A DNA stretch of 64,000 nt from Methanosarcinaceae archaeon (GCA_030611265.1 JAUWQD010000001.1:1-64000); one strand, 5' to 3'. Shown: positions 24,362 through 35,739, counted from the stretch's first letter. Numbers and translations: made by a program. Notes: generated by a model not told the origin, from the letters alone.

Positions 24362-24925
24362 ATGATCACAAAGGATGAACTTGCAGGAATTATTGATGTA
24401 CTTGGTGCTGCGACCATTGAGGAAATTCGCCTTATCGTGCACGAACTTGCGGAGATCCGAAGGCTTGAGGTTGTTGATTCAGGGGATTTCGAGCAACTTT
24501 ATGAATCTGCATTAGGCGAGCATTTGATCGAAACCGTTTCTTCTGAGGAAGTAGAAGGTGCAGGTCCGGATGAGACTTATTACATATCCGGACCGAATGC
24601 GTTTCCCGATATTCCGTATGAGCTGAGTGAAATAATAGACATCCTTGAATTGTCAAAACGCGAGGTTGATATGAGCAAGGTTGCCAAAAGTTTTTCATCT
24701 CGATTGAAACAGCGTGCAAAAAGACTCAATGAAAAGATCGATTCATTTTATGGTGAGTCGACGAATGCTGCTGACATCTCAAAACTTGAGAAACGTTACA
24801 GTGACCTGCTAAACCTGTATTATGATTTTGATTTCTGGTTGCCCGGGGGAATTTCAGATATTGAAGACAAAATATTGGGTGTGAGTGAAAGACTTGAACA
24901 GCTAAAGTCGGCACAAGCTATTTGA
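24362..24925 (+). CDS. Unrecognised 187-residue helical protein
   Basis: I do not recognise the family. The first 55 residues look like a winged-helix (DELAGIIDVLGAATIEEIR, then LAEIRRLEVVDSGDF). An acidic hinge and YYISGPNAFPDIPYELSEII follow, then a long helical, partly coiled-coil part (SSRLKQRAKRLNEKIDSF and LEKRYSDLLNLYYDF). It lies 51 bases after the Vms1-like gene and 29 bases before rlmE, and thus likely shares a transcript with translation-related genes. Confidence 0.7.
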   Translation: MITKDELAGIIDVLGAATIEEIRLIVHELAEIRRLEVVDSGDFEQLYESALGEHLIETVSSEEVEGAGPDETYYISGPNAFPDIPYELSEIIDILELSKREVDMSKVAKSFSSRLKQRAKRLNEKIDSFYGESTNAADISKLEKRYSDLLNLYYDFDFWLPGGISDIEDKILGVSERLEQLKSAQAI

Positions 24926-24953
24926 CGTTTGGATACGAACTAAACGAATAATA

Positions 24954-25724
24954 ATGGCAAGAGATAGACGGGATTCATATTACTGGCAGGCAAAGAGCGA
25001 TGGCTATCGTTCACGTGCTACCTTTAAACTTACGCAGATCAATAAGAAATTCGAAGTTATCAACGAGGGTGATACGATCGTTGATCTTGGAGCAGCCCCG
25101 GGGGGATGGCTCCAGATCGCAAAAGAACTGTCAGGCGGGCGGGTTATTGGTGTTGACCTGCAACGGATCAAACCCATAGATGGTGTCGACACTATCAAAG
25201 GTGATATGACAGCCGACAGAACGATCGAGAAGATTATCAAACTTGTAGGAAAGGACGGCGCAGATGTAGTGATATGTGATGCTGCCCCTAATCTTTCGGG
25301 AAATTGGAGTCTGGATCATGCGCGTTCGATCGACCTTGTCACTTCTGCACTTGAATGTGCAAAAAAGATACTCAAACCACAAGGACACTTTGTTGTAAAG
25401 GTGTTCGAAGGTGACATGTTCAAGGGTTTTATTGATGAGGTACGCAACAATTTTACATATGTCCGTGCGTATACGCCAAAAGCATCAAGGTCACAGAGTG
25501 CAGAGATATATATCATCGGCAAAAAGTTTTTGACCGCACCTTTGAAGAAAGGTGATGAGTTTGAGGTCACTATCAAGAAACTCGGTTCAAGTGGTGACGG
25601 TGCGGTTACTATTGAGGGGTTTGTGACATTTGTCAAGGATGTTGAAGTTGGTGAACATGTTCGCATCAAGATCAATGATGTAAAACCAAACTTTGCATTT
25701 GCGGATGTTATTGAGCGGCTTTAG
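24954..25724 (+). CDS. rlmE: 23S rRNA 2'-O-methyltransferase RlmE with TRAM domain
   Basis: FtsJ/RlmE methylates the 2'-OH of a 23S rRNA uridine in the peptidyl-transferase centre. The N-terminal part has SYYWQAKSDGYRSRATFKL with the first catalytic Lys, SAM motif VDLGAAPGGWLQIA, VICDAAPNLSGNW, and FVVKVFEGD with the second Lys, then SAEIYIIGK. The archaeal C-terminal TRAM domain occupies about 190-256 (GDGAVTIEGFVTFV, VEVGEHVRIKI). The 256 residues fit the fused form in haloarchaea and methanogens. Confidence 0.94.
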   Translation: MARDRRDSYYWQAKSDGYRSRATFKLTQINKKFEVINEGDTIVDLGAAPGGWLQIAKELSGGRVIGVDLQRIKPIDGVDTIKGDMTADRTIEKIIKLVGKDGADVVICDAAPNLSGNWSLDHARSIDLVTSALECAKKILKPQGHFVVKVFEGDMFKGFIDEVRNNFTYVRAYTPKASRSQSAEIYIIGKKFLTAPLKKGDEFEVTIKKLGSSGDGAVTIEGFVTFVKDVEVGEHVRIKINDVKPNFAFADVIERL

Positions 25725-25821
25725 GCGCGTTTGAAAAATTCGAATTAACACTAATTTAAACTCAAACTTAAATCCACAAATGATTTTATGGATGGGAACT
25801 GAATAATAATTAGGTGAACTC

Positions 25822-26460
25822 ATGATCGATCTACACACACATACGATTTTCAGTGACGGTGAACTGATTCCAAGCGAACTTGTCCAGAGGGCAGTTGTAC
25901 ATGGCTACAGGGGAATTGCAATTACCGACCATGTCGATTTTACCAATATCGAGCATGCTCTTGCGGGAGCTAAAAAAGCAAAGTACCTCGAGGATGTTTT
26001 GGATATAAGGGTACTTGCTGGTGTGGAACTGACCCATGTTCCGCCCCAAAAGATCGCACCTCTTGTAAAAAAAGCGAGGGAACTTGGTGCGGAGATCGTT
26101 GTGGTGCATGGGGAAACCATTAATGAGCCGGTGGCATCCGGTACGAACTCAGCTGTGGTGGGGCTGGAGAATGTGGATATCCTGTCGCATCCCGGATTTA
26201 TTACACTTGAGGATGCCCAGACAGCAGCTGATAACGATGTATGTCTTGAGATTACAGCCCGCAATGGTCACAACCGGACAAATGGTCATGTCGCCAAAGT
26301 TGGGCTTGAAGCAGGTGCAACTCTTGTGGTAAATACAGATTGTCACAGTCCAGATGACCTGATCACAAAGGAAACTGCGAAGATGATCGCAATGGGTGCG
26401 GGTCTTAGTGAAAAACAGGCTGAAAAGGTACTTGCATCTTCAATTCGATTCATTGAGTAG
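25822..26460 (+). CDS. PHP-domain phosphoesterase (histidinol phosphatase-like)
   Basis: The 212 residues carry PHP metal ligands: MIDLHTHTIFSDGEL, IAITDHVDF, AGVELTHVPP, VVHGET, VDILSHPGF and VNTDCHSPDDL. These His and Asp residues bind up to three metals for phosphoester cleavage. Archaeal members of this form are annotated as histidinol phosphate phosphatase domain proteins, with the substrate untested. AGGTG precedes the ATG by 6 bases. Confidence 0.88.
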   Translation: MIDLHTHTIFSDGELIPSELVQRAVVHGYRGIAITDHVDFTNIEHALAGAKKAKYLEDVLDIRVLAGVELTHVPPQKIAPLVKKARELGAEIVVVHGETINEPVASGTNSAVVGLENVDILSHPGFITLEDAQTAADNDVCLEITARNGHNRTNGHVAKVGLEAGATLVVNTDCHSPDDLITKETAKMIAMGAGLSEKQAEKVLASSIRFIE

Positions 26461-26498
26461 TTTTAAGTATCCAAATATCCAAACCGGGGCTTAGGATT

Positions 26499-27107
26499 AT
26501 GCACAAGAAAATAATCGATATTTCTGTAGGGATATCACCGGATATGCTAATCTATCCCGGTGACCCAAAACCACAGATTGAGACTATATCATCGATTGAA
26601 ACTGATGGGGCTAAAGTATCCAGCATCTCGTTCGGGAGTCATACCGGCACACATATTGATGCACCATCTCACATATTTGAAGATGGGGTAACAATTGACC
26701 GGATCCAACTTGATGGCCTTGTTGGCAAAGCACTGGTGCTTGATCTGTTAATTAAGAAAAATGTAGTTACAGGAAATGATATTGAGGCTTCATACAGGCA
26801 TTTTGCAGACATTTCCGGCATTAGTATTCTACTGTTAAAGACCGGTAATTTTGCATATCTGGATGGAAGTGCAGCAGATTGGATTATTGAGAATAGGTAT
26901 ATAACAGTTGGAATTGATGGTATGTCTGTTGATGGTCCATCCCGGATGAGTGTGCATAAACTTTTGCTTGGAAATGGCATTAATATTGTAGAGTATCTAA
27001 ATTTGTGTGCGGTTGGTGAAGGTGTGTATGACTTTATATGTCTTCCATTGAAGATAATTGGTTGTGATGGTGCACCTGCACGGGCTGTTTTGATTGCAGA
27101 TCAATGA
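26499..27107 (+). CDS. Cyclase/kynurenine formamidase-like metal hydrolase
   Basis: The family motif HTGTHIDAPSHI (residues about 47-58), with the His and Asp metal ligands, is clear. DISVGISPDMLIYPGDP at the start and IDGMSVDG in the middle are also typical. The 202 residues are the family length. Members hydrolyse cyclic or formyl amides; the substrate in archaea is unknown. It follows the PHP gene by 38 bases. Confidence 0.88.
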   Translation: MHKKIIDISVGISPDMLIYPGDPKPQIETISSIETDGAKVSSISFGSHTGTHIDAPSHIFEDGVTIDRIQLDGLVGKALVLDLLIKKNVVTGNDIEASYRHFADISGISILLLKTGNFAYLDGSAADWIIENRYITVGIDGMSVDGPSRMSVHKLLLGNGINIVEYLNLCAVGEGVYDFICLPLKIIGCDGAPARAVLIADQ

Positions 27108-27394
27108 AACTTTGATTGATGGCATTCAAAATTGTACTGTTGGAAGATGGCAACAGATGAAATAATTTTTCGATCATAAGTAGTATGTTTTAAATATTTG
27201 ATAGTCTAATATAGACAGTATTGTATATAGATTAATTAACCAAATATTGCGTTGAACTTTGTGAACTTATTCGGATTCATTGCGATTCATACCGAAAAAA
27301 TCTAAATTAAATACAAATACTTAATATAGTAGAAGTGATAAATATAATATGCACACTTATAAAGAAAAAAAGTGACTAATCTGAGGGGATTTAC
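27108..27394. other. AT-rich upstream region of the archaellin gene
   Basis: No gene is seen. A TATA-like ACTTATAAAG at 27353-27362 and GAGGGG at 27383-27388 are visible. Other TATA-like runs (CTTAATATAG, GATAAATATAATATG) make the exact promoter unclear. Confidence 0.5.
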
Positions 27395-28285
27395 ACGAAA
27401 GCAAATCAAAAACACCGGATGCACGCTGATGATAGTGCACAGGTCGGTATCGGGACCCTTATTATTTTCATTTCTATGGTATTGGTAGCTGCGGTTGCAT
27501 CTGCACTTTTGATAAAAACGTCTGGTGTCTTGCAGCAAAAAGCTGCACAGACCGGCCAGGAAACGACACGGGAAGTGTCATCCAATATACGTGTTGACCG
27601 TGTACAGGGCGAACGTGCAGCATATACAACAATTAATGTTGTAGATGGCGTGCCGGATTCGTTTTCTTCTTCTATCCCAAAAGGTGGTATGATCGAGTGG
27701 ATATCAACAAGTGGACCATTTTCCATTTCAGTAGATGGTACTAACGAAACAGTTGCAAGTGAATCATATGCCGAACATCGATTTACGACCAGTGGTAATT
27801 ATAATTCTACGATAAACAGCTCAGTCGGTAATATTACCGTGAGTGATGTTATTGATTATGGTGAGGTCACAAAACTCCACATTTCGATGTCTCTTGGTCC
27901 GGGAAGTGAAGATATTGATCTTTCCCAGTTAATTATTTACATGTCAGATGGGATGCATATAGCGACTGTAAGATATGATACACTTGATACAAGTCTCGTG
28001 ATCCATAAACCAACTTCAGAATATTTTTCAGTTGATGCAGTACGAATACGTGATCAGAGTGCTTTTAAGCCTTCTCAGCCGGTACTCAGAACCGGTGATA
28101 TTATGCAACTCACGATAGATATACGAAAAGTATTCTCTGCAGAAGATGCTACATATGATGGATTAATGCCAAGAACGGAAATATCACTACAGATACGTCC
28201 GGAAGCCGGTGCACTTGTAGTGTCTGATTTCACAGCACCTGGTGCGTATTTTGATGATAAGTATGTTCTGCTGAGATACTTATAG
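27395..28285 (+). CDS. Archaellin (archaeal flagellin), with apparent ACG start
   Basis: [20 protein letters not shown] is the class III signal and hydrophobic helix of archaellins; the prepilin-type peptidase FlaK would cut near the Ala of AQVG. The rest (about 265 residues) is the outer domain. The first ATG (27419) lacks a ribosome site, but GAGGGG at 27383-27388 stands six bases before an in-frame ACG at 27395. From there it reads T(M)[17 protein letters not shown], a basic leader as expected. Either ACG is used, or a usual ATG was changed. No other fla gene is near, so it is a stand-alone copy. Confidence 0.8.
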   Translation, partial: TKANQKHRMHADDSAQVGIGTLIIFISMVLVAAVASALLIKTSGVLQQKAAQTGQETTREVSSNIRVDRVQGERAAYTTINVVDGVPDSFSSSIPKGGMIEWISTSGPFSISVDGTNETVASESYAEHRFTTSGNYNSTINSSVGNITVSDVIDYGEVTKLHISMSLGPGSEDIDLSQLIIYMSDGMHIATVRYDTLDTSLVIHKPTSEYFSVDAVRIRDQSAFKPSQPVLRTGDIMQLTIDIRKVFSAEDATYDGLMPRTEISLQIRPEAGALVVSDFTAPGAYFDDKYVLLRYL

Positions 28286-28365
28286 ATCTCAGCATTATTA
28301 TTTTTATACATTTTACGGGATGCTTCACTTGTAATATTTATAACACACCACTCAACTACACACAA

Positions 28366-31200
28366 TTAATCCCAAAACCTCTTATTCTTCGCATAATTTC
28401 GCTCAGCAGCCATAATATCCCTATAAAACGCTTCCTCATCAACCCGCATCTTCTGTATCACACGCGATGCGGTATCAGGTCCAACCCCCCGGCTTGCAAG
28501 GGCGATAACCGCTTTCTTGCCCTGTGATAGCACGATATTGGCATTGCGGTGCACTCTCCTGATGCGCTTAATATCCTCCTTTGACGTGACCTTATCCTGT
28601 TTCTTTACAAGTTTGATCTCATCCTCTTCCCACGGCTTCAAAGCGGCGATTGTTCTTGATTCACACACAGGACATACCAGATCATCAGGTACATTCTTCA
28701 CCTTCCGGCACGACACCCATTTCTTGCAGTTCACACAGAAAAGTATGACACGGTCATCCATTATCCTCTCCTTTAACGCCATTACAATTGAGCGGTCAGC
28801 CTTCTCAGGTGCCACCAGATCACGGCTCATTGCAAAACCCGCAGCCCCTATCGGAGTGGAAACAGGACATATCTCAACTGCAATATCCCCTGATGCGATC
28901 CCAAGCAGCACATCACGTGCCCTTTCAATATCCAGATTGTTGTGGAATATCTCCCGCATAACCTCTTCGTACATTGATGTGCCTTTATATATCTCAAGCA
29001 GTTTTTTCATGCTGATGCGGTCATAATCTATATCACGACTGAGCGCACCAAACTTCCTTGCCACATGGACCATCTTCCACTTCATCAGGGATGTGTTCTT
29101 AAGCGTCATCTCAATAATGGGCTCGATATATTCAGGTTGTATCTCAAGTATAAGTTCCTGAACAAGTTGCGGTCGAATCCTTCTTGGAAGTTGCAGTCGT
29201 ATCCTGTATGGGTCAACCTCCTGTGCAACACTGCTGCCAAAACGGGCACCAAGCAATGATGTGATTACTTTCCCAATAGTTTCATTTACATTGTGCCCGA
29301 AACATGCGTTGATGACGATAGCTTCACCATCATCCTCAATGACAATATTATAGTCATCAGGAAGCGGATATCCTGCTGATATATGGTCGCGTATGAGTTC
29401 GATCACATTCAAAACGGTTTTCTCATCAATTGGATATGCTTGTTGCAAACGCTCTGCGATCACCACATCCTCGAGTCCGTCGCGGATCGACCCTGCGATC
29501 ACACTTCTGATGGAACCTACCTCCTGTGCCACCTCATACGGCACAGGAATTTCCTCACCGACCCAACTTGGTATTTCGCCCATTCCCTTCACAGGCTCCA
29601 CCTTGATCCTGTCCCGGTCAGTGACCATCTCGATAACCCGCCACATGTCCCCTTTAGTAATGAAAACGGCTCCGGGTGAAACAAAATTAACCACGAACGC
29701 CTCATCCAGCACACCGACAGTCTTTCCGGTAACAATATCGTATATCTCGTACTTCTTCTCATCCGGAATCATGGAGAGGTTGTTGTAATAATACTGCCAG
29801 CTCTTTTTCCTCCGACTTATTGATTTTGACCCTTCATCATGCCATACCATCCTGTAATCAATGATCTGGTCAACAACCCGCCAAAGTTCATCGATCTTGA
29901 GGCTCTTGAACGGATATGACCGTGTCAGGATCGAATGTATTTTCTCAACTTCAACCTCGCCAAAGTCAAGCACCATTCCCGAAATCTGGTTTGCGACCAC
30001 ATCAAGGGAATTTACATGCGGAAATATATTTTCCACCTTACCTTCAAGTGCCGCTTTCGTAATGGCCATGCTTTCGGCATTATCATCAGAACCGACCGTG
30101 AGTATCGTTCCTCTTGATATCTCATGTATCCTGTGTCCAGCACGTCCCACACGTTGAAGCAGGCGTGAGACCTGTCTTGGTGAACCGTACTGGACCACAT
30201 GGTCAACGTTTCCGATATCGATCCCAAGTTCCATAGATGATGTGCAGATAAGACCAATCAGGTCTCCGTTCTTGAATGACTCCTCTGCCTCGATACGTGA
30301 TTCCACTGACAGCGACCCGTGGTGCACTCCGATGGATGCACCCAGAAGTTTAAACCCCGATGCAAGCGCCTCTGCACTCTGCCGGGTATTTACAAAGATC
30401 AGGGTCGATGTGTGTGCTTCGACTATCTCGCGTATACATCGCAGATGGGATGCAAACTCGACATCGCATCCGATCTTTTTTACGACATCCGTATCTTCCC
30501 GGTTGATCTGTGGACTAACTACGTTGAATTCCAGAAGTTTTAGCATGGACACTTCAACGATCGTCACATCGCGTTCTGCACCTGCCAAGAAACCTGCCAC
30601 AACATCAGGATTACCCACTGTGGCTGAAAGCCCGATCCTCTGGAACTCTCCGGAAAGTTCAACAAGCCTCTCAAGTCCCACTGCCAGTTGAGTGCCACGC
30701 TTGGATGATGCAAGTTCGTGTATCTCATCCACGACCACATGGGTCACAGTTTCCAGATTCTTCCGCAATCGTGAGCCTGTGAACATTGCCTGAAGTGTTT
30801 CAGGCGTGGTAATTTGTATATCAGGAGGATTCTTCGATTGTTTCTGACGCTCGTATTGTGATGTATCCCCATGGCGTACTTTCACATCGATCCCAAGTTC
30901 CATGCCCCACCATTCGATACGTGACAACATGTCACGATTCAAGGCACGCAGTGGTGTGATGTAGAGGGCTGATATACCATTTCGTTCTTCTTCGCTCTTT
31001 GCGAGTATACTGTTGAAGATCGGGAGAACTGCGGATTCGGTCTTGCCTGAACCAGTGGGTGCTATCAGGAGTGTGTGTTCTCCATTCAGGATATGCGGAA
31101 ATACTCTCTCTTGCGGCTCAGTAGGGCCATTGAACGCGCGTTTTGCCAGACCTTCCTGAATACTTGGGTGAAATGAATTGAAAATGTTATCGAACTTCAA
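28366..31200 (-). CDS. lhr: Lhr-type DEAD/DEAH helicase
   Basis: The 944 residues contain helicase motifs: Walker [11 protein letters not shown] at 48-57, DEIH at about 158, SATVG, and in the second half [20 protein letters not shown] and [10 protein letters not shown] winged helix and Lhr-specific domain follow, then a zinc-binding end with [10 protein letters not shown] and CPVCES. Lhr enzymes unwind DNA or DNA:RNA hybrids in repair and recombination. The TTG start at 31200 overlaps the phosphoesterase stop by four bases (TTGA). Confidence 0.93.
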   Translation of the reverse strand: MKFDNIFNSFHPSIQEGLAKRAFNGPTEPQERVFPHILNGEHTLLIAPTGSGKTESAVLPIFNSILAKSEEERNGISALYITPLRALNRDMLSRIEWWGMELGIDVKVRHGDTSQYERQKQSKNPPDIQITTPETLQAMFTGSRLRKNLETVTHVVVDEIHELASSKRGTQLAVGLERLVELSGEFQRIGLSATVGNPDVVAGFLAGAERDVTIVEVSMLKLLEFNVVSPQINREDTDVVKKIGCDVEFASHLRCIREIVEAHTSTLIFVNTRQSAEALASGFKLLGASIGVHHGSLSVESRIEAEESFKNGDLIGLICTSSMELGIDIGNVDHVVQYGSPRQVSRLLQRVGRAGHRIHEISRGTILTVGSDDNAESMAITKAALEGKVENIFPHVNSLDVVANQISGMVLDFGEVEVEKIHSILTRSYPFKSLKIDELWRVVDQIIDYRMVWHDEGSKSISRRKKSWQYYYNNLSMIPDEKKYEIYDIVTGKTVGVLDEAFVVNFVSPGAVFITKGDMWRVIEMVTDRDRIKVEPVKGMGEIPSWVGEEIPVPYEVAQEVGSIRSVIAGSIRDGLEDVVIAERLQQAYPIDEKTVLNVIELIRDHISAGYPLPDDYNIVIEDDGEAIVINACFGHNVNETIGKVITSLLGARFGSSVAQEVDPYRIRLQLPRRIRPQLVQELILEIQPEYIEPIIEMTLKNTSLMKWKMVHVARKFGALSRDIDYDRISMKKLLEIYKGTSMYEEVMREIFHNNLDIERARDVLLGIASGDIAVEICPVSTPIGAAGFAMSRDLVAPEKADRSIVMALKERIMDDRVILFCVNCKKWVSCRKVKNVPDDLVCPVCESRTIAALKPWEEDEIKLVKKQDKVTSKEDIKRIRRVHRNANIVLSQGKKAVIALASRGVGPDTASRVIQKMRVDEEAFYRDIMAAERNYAKNKRFWD

Positions 31201-32057
31201 TTTTTAATCCCTCGCCCTTTACCCTTCTTGCCTTTTTTTCGTGGTTTTCTTCGCTTTGATTCTTCCATCCTGCGCAGGTTTTTCAGTGTACCGAGATTTG
31301 TTCCGTCCGGAAGATACGCTTTTGCATTGTCAAGGTCAAATCCTTCCGATGAGAACACAGGTCCAAGGAGGTCGTCATGCAGCGATTCATTGAAAGCCAC
31401 ACCGCCGCACAGTTCGTTAAACGCAGGAACGATGAATATCTGTGGGTCACCCCATGTGCCGGTTTGTGAAAAGTCAATACTGCGGAAATGCTGTTCAAAC
31501 GCATCGCATTTGAGTTTTGTGCGAATCCATGCAGGCTCGACCGTTGCAAACCCAAGTGCATCCGTAAAACGTATTATTGGGTGGTTGTGTGCTGTAATGA
31601 TATATTCCGCACCCAGCAATTCGGGGTCAGGCCATGTATGCCCGTGGAAGTATCCGACCCCGTCCAAAATCTCGCCTCTTGGAGAATGAAGGGTAATGTC
31701 CACATCTTTTGGCAATAAAAAGTCGATGTTCCCGTCATGGTTTCCGGGAAATATATCAATTGGCGCATATTGTGCAATGGATTCTAAAAAGTGGGGTATT
31801 TCATCCCTCTCCTGCCACGATATTTGTGGGATGTTGTGTTTGATGTCACCGAGTAGTATTACTCTGTCAGGGTTGTTTTGCTTGATGAACTTGTGGATCC
31901 GCTCAATGTGTTGCTCTATTCGGCTTGGGATGGAAAAACCGCTTTTGTATAGGTCCCACTCGATCCCAAGATGTATGTCTGCAATGACCAGCGCTTTTTC
32001 GGTATTTGAGACTATTAGTGCAGGTTCGTTGATGATAGGTGTTATCTCGATGGGCAT
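31197..32057 (-). CDS. Metallophosphoesterase coupled to Lhr
   Basis: The calcineurin-like motifs are [26 protein letters not shown] and TAHNHP, which bind two metals. It has 286 residues with a very basic tail ([18 protein letters not shown]) that could bind nucleic acid. The gene overlaps lhr, and lhr-phosphoesterase pairs are common in archaea and bacteria, pointing to a shared DNA-repair role. The precise substrate is unknown. Confidence 0.9.
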   Translation of the reverse strand: MPIEITPIINEPALIVSNTEKALVIADIHLGIEWDLYKSGFSIPSRIEQHIERIHKFIKQNNPDRVILLGDIKHNIPQISWQERDEIPHFLESIAQYAPIDIFPGNHDGNIDFLLPKDVDITLHSPRGEILDGVGYFHGHTWPDPELLGAEYIITAHNHPIIRFTDALGFATVEPAWIRTKLKCDAFEQHFRSIDFSQTGTWGDPQIFIVPAFNELCGGVAFNESLHDDLLGPVFSSEGFDLDNAKAYLPDGTNLGTLKNLRRMEESKRRKPRKKGKKGKGRGIKN

Positions 32058-32082
32058 GTTCTATTGGTTATTGCCTGTTCAA

Positions 32083-32490
32083 CTAATCAGACTTTCCCTT
32101 TGCCATCTCATCTACCTTATCCGACAAATTCTCGATAATCTCGCGCATCTGGACAACATCTTCCTGAACCTCAAGAATTCGGTCATACATCGGGCTGCGG
32201 TTGTCCTTTACTGCCTGTTCCTGTGAAAAACGCTGTTTGCTTGGGAATACATATACATATGTTATCCACATGCCTGCGGCTGCTACTGCAAACATTCCAG
32301 CCAAAAAGAATAGGTAATCAGGAAAGATGGTTCGTATGAACGAGTCTCCTGAACTGTAGTACTGAAGTCGGGTTATCATTACGAAATTCAATAGCGAGAA
32401 AAGGAACATGGTTTCGCCTACGATTATCAGGAGTCCGCCAACTTTGGTGGACACGTTCTTTTGCTGTGGGATCAATTTTTCAAGTACCAT
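32083..32490 (-). CDS. Two-TM membrane protein with coiled-coil tail
   Basis: The 135 residues contain two hydrophobic segments, at about 17-41 (VGGLLIIVGETMFLFSLLNF) and 58-80 (YLFFLAGMFAVAAAGMWITY). A cytoplasmic coiled coil, DRILEVQEDVVQMREIIENL, follows. No known family or catalytic residue is visible. It lies 25 bases upstream of the phosphoesterase gene on the same strand. Confidence 0.7.
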   Translation of the reverse strand: MVLEKLIPQQKNVSTKVGGLLIIVGETMFLFSLLNFVMITRLQYYSSGDSFIRTIFPDYLFFLAGMFAVAAAGMWITYVYVFPSKQRFSQEQAVKDNRSPMYDRILEVQEDVVQMREIIENLSDKVDEMAKGKSD

Positions 32491-32633
32491 AGTTACAATC
32501 TCAATAGACGTATTTATGGAATATATTATTTACGGCAATTAAATAATACAGGAGTTATATATTCCCCGAAAAGTTATTATCAAATTGGCTTAAATTTCTA
32601 TTTAGTTAATTGTCGATATAGGGGGCCTGTTCT

Positions 32634-32819
32634 ATTACAACACAAAAAACATTCTGGGATTCCGACAATTTCGTGGTGATCACTGACAGGACAAAACCTG
32701 CAATGAAATGGGCAGCAAATGAGATTAGGAAAAGAGGCAAAAATGTATACTTGGTAGACCTTTCTGATAAATCCGATCCGGATGCATTGAATAACATATC
32801 TGAAATCCCAGGGGAGTAG
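32634..32819 (+). pseudogene. Truncated CoA-binding-domain protein
   Basis: The frame reads TFWDSDNFVVITDRTKPAMK, then WAANEIRKRGKNVYLVDLSD and NISEIPGE before a TAG at 32817. It matches the first half of small archaeal CoA-binding (Rossmann) proteins, which normally continue with a conserved GVTK part that is missing here. The codon at the expected start is ATT rather than ATG, eight bases after GGGGG. With both a lost start and an early stop it is probably a decaying gene; an ATT start of a short peptide cannot be excluded. Confidence 0.65.
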
Positions 32820-32928
32820 CAAAACTTATGGGAAAGTATTGAGTGCAATACTTATTTTTCAAAATATGTGTGTGGATGGCAGATATTTTTCCAAAATCCA
32901 GTTGTTTTAGTAATGATAAGACAATTTT

Positions 32929-33006
32929 TCACCGCAGAGAACGCCGAGGGCGCAGAGTTGTTAATTGGTTTGCAACTCCCCTCTGCGCTCTCTGCGTGCT
33001 CTGCGG
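32929..33006. repeat. CACCGCAGAG-type inverted repeat
   Basis: CACCGCAGAGAACGCCGAGG and GCGCAGAG face CTCTGCGCTCTCTGCG and CTCTGCGG around a short AT-rich loop. It is a hairpin of the kind very common between genes in environmental genomes. It is a different family from the ACACGGATT repeats. Confidence 0.85.
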
Positions 33007-33113
33007 TTAGTTTTTTCACATATTGCAGATAAAATGCGAATTTAAACAAATGTTGATCAGATTCAATATCGGAAAAATAACTGGGTAATGGCGGTGTATG
33101 GATGGCAGTCCAA

Positions 33114-33659
33114 TCAATAAAAGTGCAAACAATGACAATTTTCGCATTGAGATTTATCCACGGTTGCCATTATTACTTTTTTATATTTGTTAAATTTATT
33201 CGGTATTTTGTATTCGATACCTGGAATTACCCCATCGTATTTCCATAAAGTTTCAAAATGGTAAAAAGGTAATTTTGGAATAATCTCTTTCATGTGTATG
33301 ATGATATATTCTTTGTCAAGATGTGCAGATACATGAATATATGGCTCGCTTGTTATCACAAAAGTTTCCGCATCTTTATGTATTCCGCTTTTTACAAGGT
33401 ATGAATTTTCAAGCGGATCACCATTGAGATCACAAATTATGCCGGCATCGCCTTTGCTGCTATGCTTTCCACCGATTTCACCTTCTGTCTGGATACGAAC
33501 ATAATAGTCCATTCCATCTATCAGATCTATGAGTTTTGAATATTCATCACTCAACCAATCAGGAAGATTTATGATAGTATGTTCTTTTAATGTTCTACCT
33601 TCATATCCCTGTGGAACAGGTATCTCTTTTTTGATAACAATTTGTGGTATAACATTCAT
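33114..33659 (-). CDS. Unrecognised 181-residue protein
   Basis: I do not recognise it. The ATG at 33659 is preferred to the one at 33674 because GGAG precedes it by 9 bases. It begins MNVIPQIVIKKEIPVPQGYE, has YYVRIQTEGEIGGKHSSKGD in the middle, VITSEPYIHVSAHLDKEYII further on, and ends in a Cys/His cluster QCENCHCLHFY that might bind a metal. It is soluble and divergent from acs, and it is AT-rich like the accessory genes. Confidence 0.55.
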   Translation of the reverse strand: MNVIPQIVIKKEIPVPQGYEGRTLKEHTIINLPDWLSDEYSKLIDLIDGMDYYVRIQTEGEIGGKHSSKGDAGIICDLNGDPLENSYLVKSGIHKDAETFVITSEPYIHVSAHLDKEYIIIHMKEIIPKLPFYHFETLWKYDGVIPGIEYKIPNKFNKYKKVIMATVDKSQCENCHCLHFY

Positions 33660-33798
33660 GCAGGTTGACTCCATATTTTGAATGTGTTCATATGATAAGA
33701 TATTTGCACAATTAGTGTAATCTGTTTATATAACTTATATATTATAATACTGTAGTATCTGTAACATTATTCTTTAAGCATAAATCCGGGGCACACAA

Positions 33799-35739
33799 AT
33801 GGCAGAAACAATTGAAGCATCACTAAAGGAACAGCGCAGATTTGAACCATTCGAGGACTTTGTCAAACAGGCAAACATGAACGATCCAAACGTTTACAAA
33901 AGGGCAGAGGACGACCTTGAAGGATTTTGGGGGGATCTTGCAGACAACATCGATTGGTACAAAAAATGGGACTCTGTCTTGGATTGGGAGCCGCCACACG
34001 CACAGTGGTTCACAGGCGGGAAACTCAATGCTTCTTATAACTGTCTTGATCGTCACATCGAAAAACGCGGTGACAAGACTGCGATATTGTGGGAAGGCGA
34101 GATGGGTGAGGTCAAGACATACACCTACCGCGAACTATTGGCTGAAACAGAACGTTTTGCAAGTTCTCTCAAAGGACTCGGTGTCAAAAAAGGTGATATC
34201 GTAACCATATACCTGCCAATGATACCTGAAGCGGCAATTGCAATGCTTGCCTGCGCAAGGATTGGTGCGCCTCACAGTGTAGTGTTTGCAGGATTTTCGT
34301 CTGATGCACTTTCACAGCGCGTAAATGATGCAAATAGCAAGTTTGTCATTACATGTGACGGATATTACCGTCGCGGGAAAGCGCTTGATCATAAAGGAAA
34401 GACTGATGAAGCGGTTGCCAAAGCAGAGGGTGTGGAAAAAGTCATTGTGGTCAAACATGCAAAAAACGATGTCACAATGCAATCAGGCAGGGATTTGTGG
34501 TGGCATGAACTTCTCGAATCAGCAGAACCTTCATGCGAGCCGGAGGTTATGGATTCCGAGGATATGTTATTCTTAATGTATACAAGCGGCACCACAGGGA
34601 TGCCAAAAGGTGTTGTGCATACTACAGGCGGATATATGGTCGGAACCCATGTGACTGCAAACTGGATTTTCGATCTCAAAGAGAATGATGTGTACTGGTG
34701 TACGGCCGATGTTGGCTGGATTACAGGTCATTCCTATATTGTGTATGGTCCGCTGTCAAATGGAGCAACTATAGTCATGTACGAAGGTGCTCCCGATTAT
34801 CCTGATAAGAATCGGTTCTGGGACATTATTGAAAGGCACAAGGTCACGATATTGTATACTGCGCCAACCGCTATCCGTGTATTCATGAAATGGGGCGCGG
34901 ACATACCGGCGAAACATGACCTTTCCACGCTGCGCCTGATCGGGTCTGTGGGTGAGCCTATTAATCCGAGTGCGTGGTTATGGTACTTTGAGAATATAGG
35001 CGGTAGTCGCTGTCCTCTTGTCGATACATGGTGGCAGACCGAAACAGGTATGGTTCTTATTACGCCTCTGCCTGGGCTTACGACATTAAAACCCGGAAGT
35101 GCGACAAAACCATTCCCGGGAGTTAAGGCAGCAGTTCTTGATGACGATGGTAATGAGGTTCCACGGGGACAGGGTGGCTATCTTGCCATCCAGACACCGT
35201 GGCCAAGTATGATTCGGGCGGTCTATAAGAATGAGGAAAGGTTCATTGATACCTACTGGAGTAAGTGGGGTGTTGATACTTATCTTTCGGGTGATGGTGC
35301 TCGTGAGGATGAAGATGGCTGTTTCTGGGTACTTGGTCGTGTGGATGATGTGATTAAGGTTGCAGGACACCGTCTTGGAACGATGGAGATTGAGAGTTCA
35401 CTTGTGTCGCATCCGGCTGTGGCCGAGGCTGCGGTTGTCGGTAAGTATGATGAATTGAAGGGTGAGGCGATATTCTGCTATGTGACACTTGAAGGGAAGG
35501 CAGTTGAGAGTGAAGAACTCAGGAAGGAGTTGGTTGGGCATGTTGCCGATGAGATCGGTCCTATTGCACGTCCACAGGCGATTGTATTTACAGATGACTT
35601 GCCAAAGACAAGAAGTGGGAAGATCATGCGAAGGATTTTGAAAGCAATTGCGGATGGGACTGATGTGGGCAATATTACGACGTTGCAGAACCCGGAGGTT
35701 GTTGAGGTGCTGAAAGGGAAGGTTAATGAATTAAGTTAA
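33799..35739 (+). CDS. acs: Acetyl-CoA synthetase (AMP-forming)
   Basis: It activates acetate to acetyl-CoA with ATP, through acetyl-AMP. The 646 residues show the adenylating motif [18 protein letters not shown] near 263, the WWQTETG motif, [31 protein letters not shown], and the catalytic Lys in [13 protein letters not shown] near residue 610. That Lys is regulated by acetylation in many species. It has its own promoter (TATA-rich run at about 33733-33750). An AMP-forming enzyme fits high-affinity acetate use. Confidence 0.95.
   Translation: MAETIEASLKEQRRFEPFEDFVKQANMNDPNVYKRAEDDLEGFWGDLADNIDWYKKWDSVLDWEPPHAQWFTGGKLNASYNCLDRHIEKRGDKTAILWEGEMGEVKTYTYRELLAETERFASSLKGLGVKKGDIVTIYLPMIPEAAIAMLACARIGAPHSVVFAGFSSDALSQRVNDANSKFVITCDGYYRRGKALDHKGKTDEAVAKAEGVEKVIVVKHAKNDVTMQSGRDLWWHELLESAEPSCEPEVMDSEDMLFLMYTSGTTGMPKGVVHTTGGYMVGTHVTANWIFDLKENDVYWCTADVGWITGHSYIVYGPLSNGATIVMYEGAPDYPDKNRFWDIIERHKVTILYTAPTAIRVFMKWGADIPAKHDLSTLRLIGSVGEPINPSAWLWYFENIGGSRCPLVDTWWQTETGMVLITPLPGLTTLKPGSATKPFPGVKAAVLDDDGNEVPRGQGGYLAIQTPWPSMIRAVYKNEERFIDTYWSKWGVDTYLSGDGAREDEDGCFWVLGRVDDVIKVAGHRLGTMEIESSLVSHPAVAEAAVVGKYDELKGEAIFCYVTLEGKAVESEELRKELVGHVADEIGPIARPQAIVFTDDLPKTRSGKIMRRILKAIADGTDVGNITTLQNPEVVEVLKGKVNELS

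Noticed and set aside
32634-32850. TAG read as pyrrolysine in the CoA-binding frame
   Set aside because: The residues after the TAG do not resemble the missing part of the family and run into the hairpin repeat.
32852-33049. Frame containing a TAEHAESAE-like stretch
   Set aside because: It is a reading of the CACCGCAGAG-type hairpin repeat, a known source of false proteins.
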